The notes below the pieces were generated by a model that did no database searches, was not told the DNA's origin, and saw only the letters and a program-made list of their open reading frames with translations. A program made the translations under genes and the position numbers. A stretch of 50,000 nt of DNA, from contig RPFO01000089.1 in the NCBI GenBank assembly GCA_009746045.1, forward strand, positions 560,958 through 610,957, in the 5' to 3' direction. The DNA comes from Mesostigma viride (taxonomy: Eukaryota > Streptophyta > Mesostigmatophyceae > Mesostigmatales > Mesostigmataceae). Positions 49,939 through 50,000 of this stretch are shown here, piece by piece (position 1 is the first letter of the stretch; each line of letters opens with the position of its first letter).

Positions 49939-50000
49939 AAATAGTGACGGAACCTTTTTGCCACTTGGCAATTAGGTCCGTCACTATTTATCCGGCGAAA
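49939..50000. repeat. start of another family 2 P module, cut by window end
   Basis: AAATAGTGACGGAACCTTTT continues as at 48,776-48,837, giving P-T-P order as in family 1. Confidence 0.8.

Overview
The window looks like nuclear DNA of a green alga, probably Chlamydomonadales or a volvocine relative. This is inferred from GC-rich exons with GT-AG introns, a DIRS/PAT-type tyrosine-recombinase retrotransposon, an APE-type LINE, a Penelope-like RT fragment and Copia elements. No species can be named from the sequence alone. There are no bacterial-style operons. Only one cellular gene is recognisable, and nearly everything else is mobile DNA in several stages of decay and nesting.

Layout. 1-1,138: unassigned DNA and a terminal fragment of a DIRS-like family. 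1,145-6,022: a decayed DIRS/PAT-like element with left terminal repeat A, a gag-like ORF1, RT-RNase H, a 2A-like motif, tyrosine recombinase and right terminal repeat B. 6,656-12,492: a head-to-tail cluster of a repeat (called D here) in long (~1.6 kb) and short (~0.75 kb) forms, interrupted by a DIRS-like terminal module (called C). 12,615-18,356: the last six exons of a PUS10 tRNA pseudouridine synthase gene; one intron carries a 40-copy GGGTT array. 18,565-21,290: a 5'-truncated LINE directly downstream of PUS10. 21,291-24,560: repeat modules, a reverse-strand LINE ORF1 and a Penelope-like RT fragment. 24,578-25,377: an alternating array of long palindromes (P) and modules containing a tRNA T-arm/B-box (T), with a 191-bp LINE tail inserted inside one palindrome. 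25,380-27,255: solo DIRS terminal repeats. 27,451-36,377: a nearly complete LTR element with Copia-type RT, plus strand. 36,378-47,217: a second copy on the minus strand, split by a 4.35-kb DNA transposon that itself contains a 1,039-bp duplication. 47,218-50,000: an unidentified cysteine-rich ORF, then a second, diverged P-T-P array with a D repeat inserted into it.

The most notable observations follow. (1) The two Copia-type copies encode Gag-INT-PR-RT-RH, with the retropepsin between integrase and RT instead of ahead of integrase, and copy 1 has GGDD in place of YVDD. (2) The DIRS element has a 2A-like CGDVHPNPGP motif between RNase H and tyrosine recombinase. (3) Two sequence-diverged families of P/T arrays keep the same nested hairpin plan. 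(4) Precise nested insertions, some with clear target-site duplications, allow relative dating of several elements. These findings rest on reading the sequence; database searches and alignments were not possible here.
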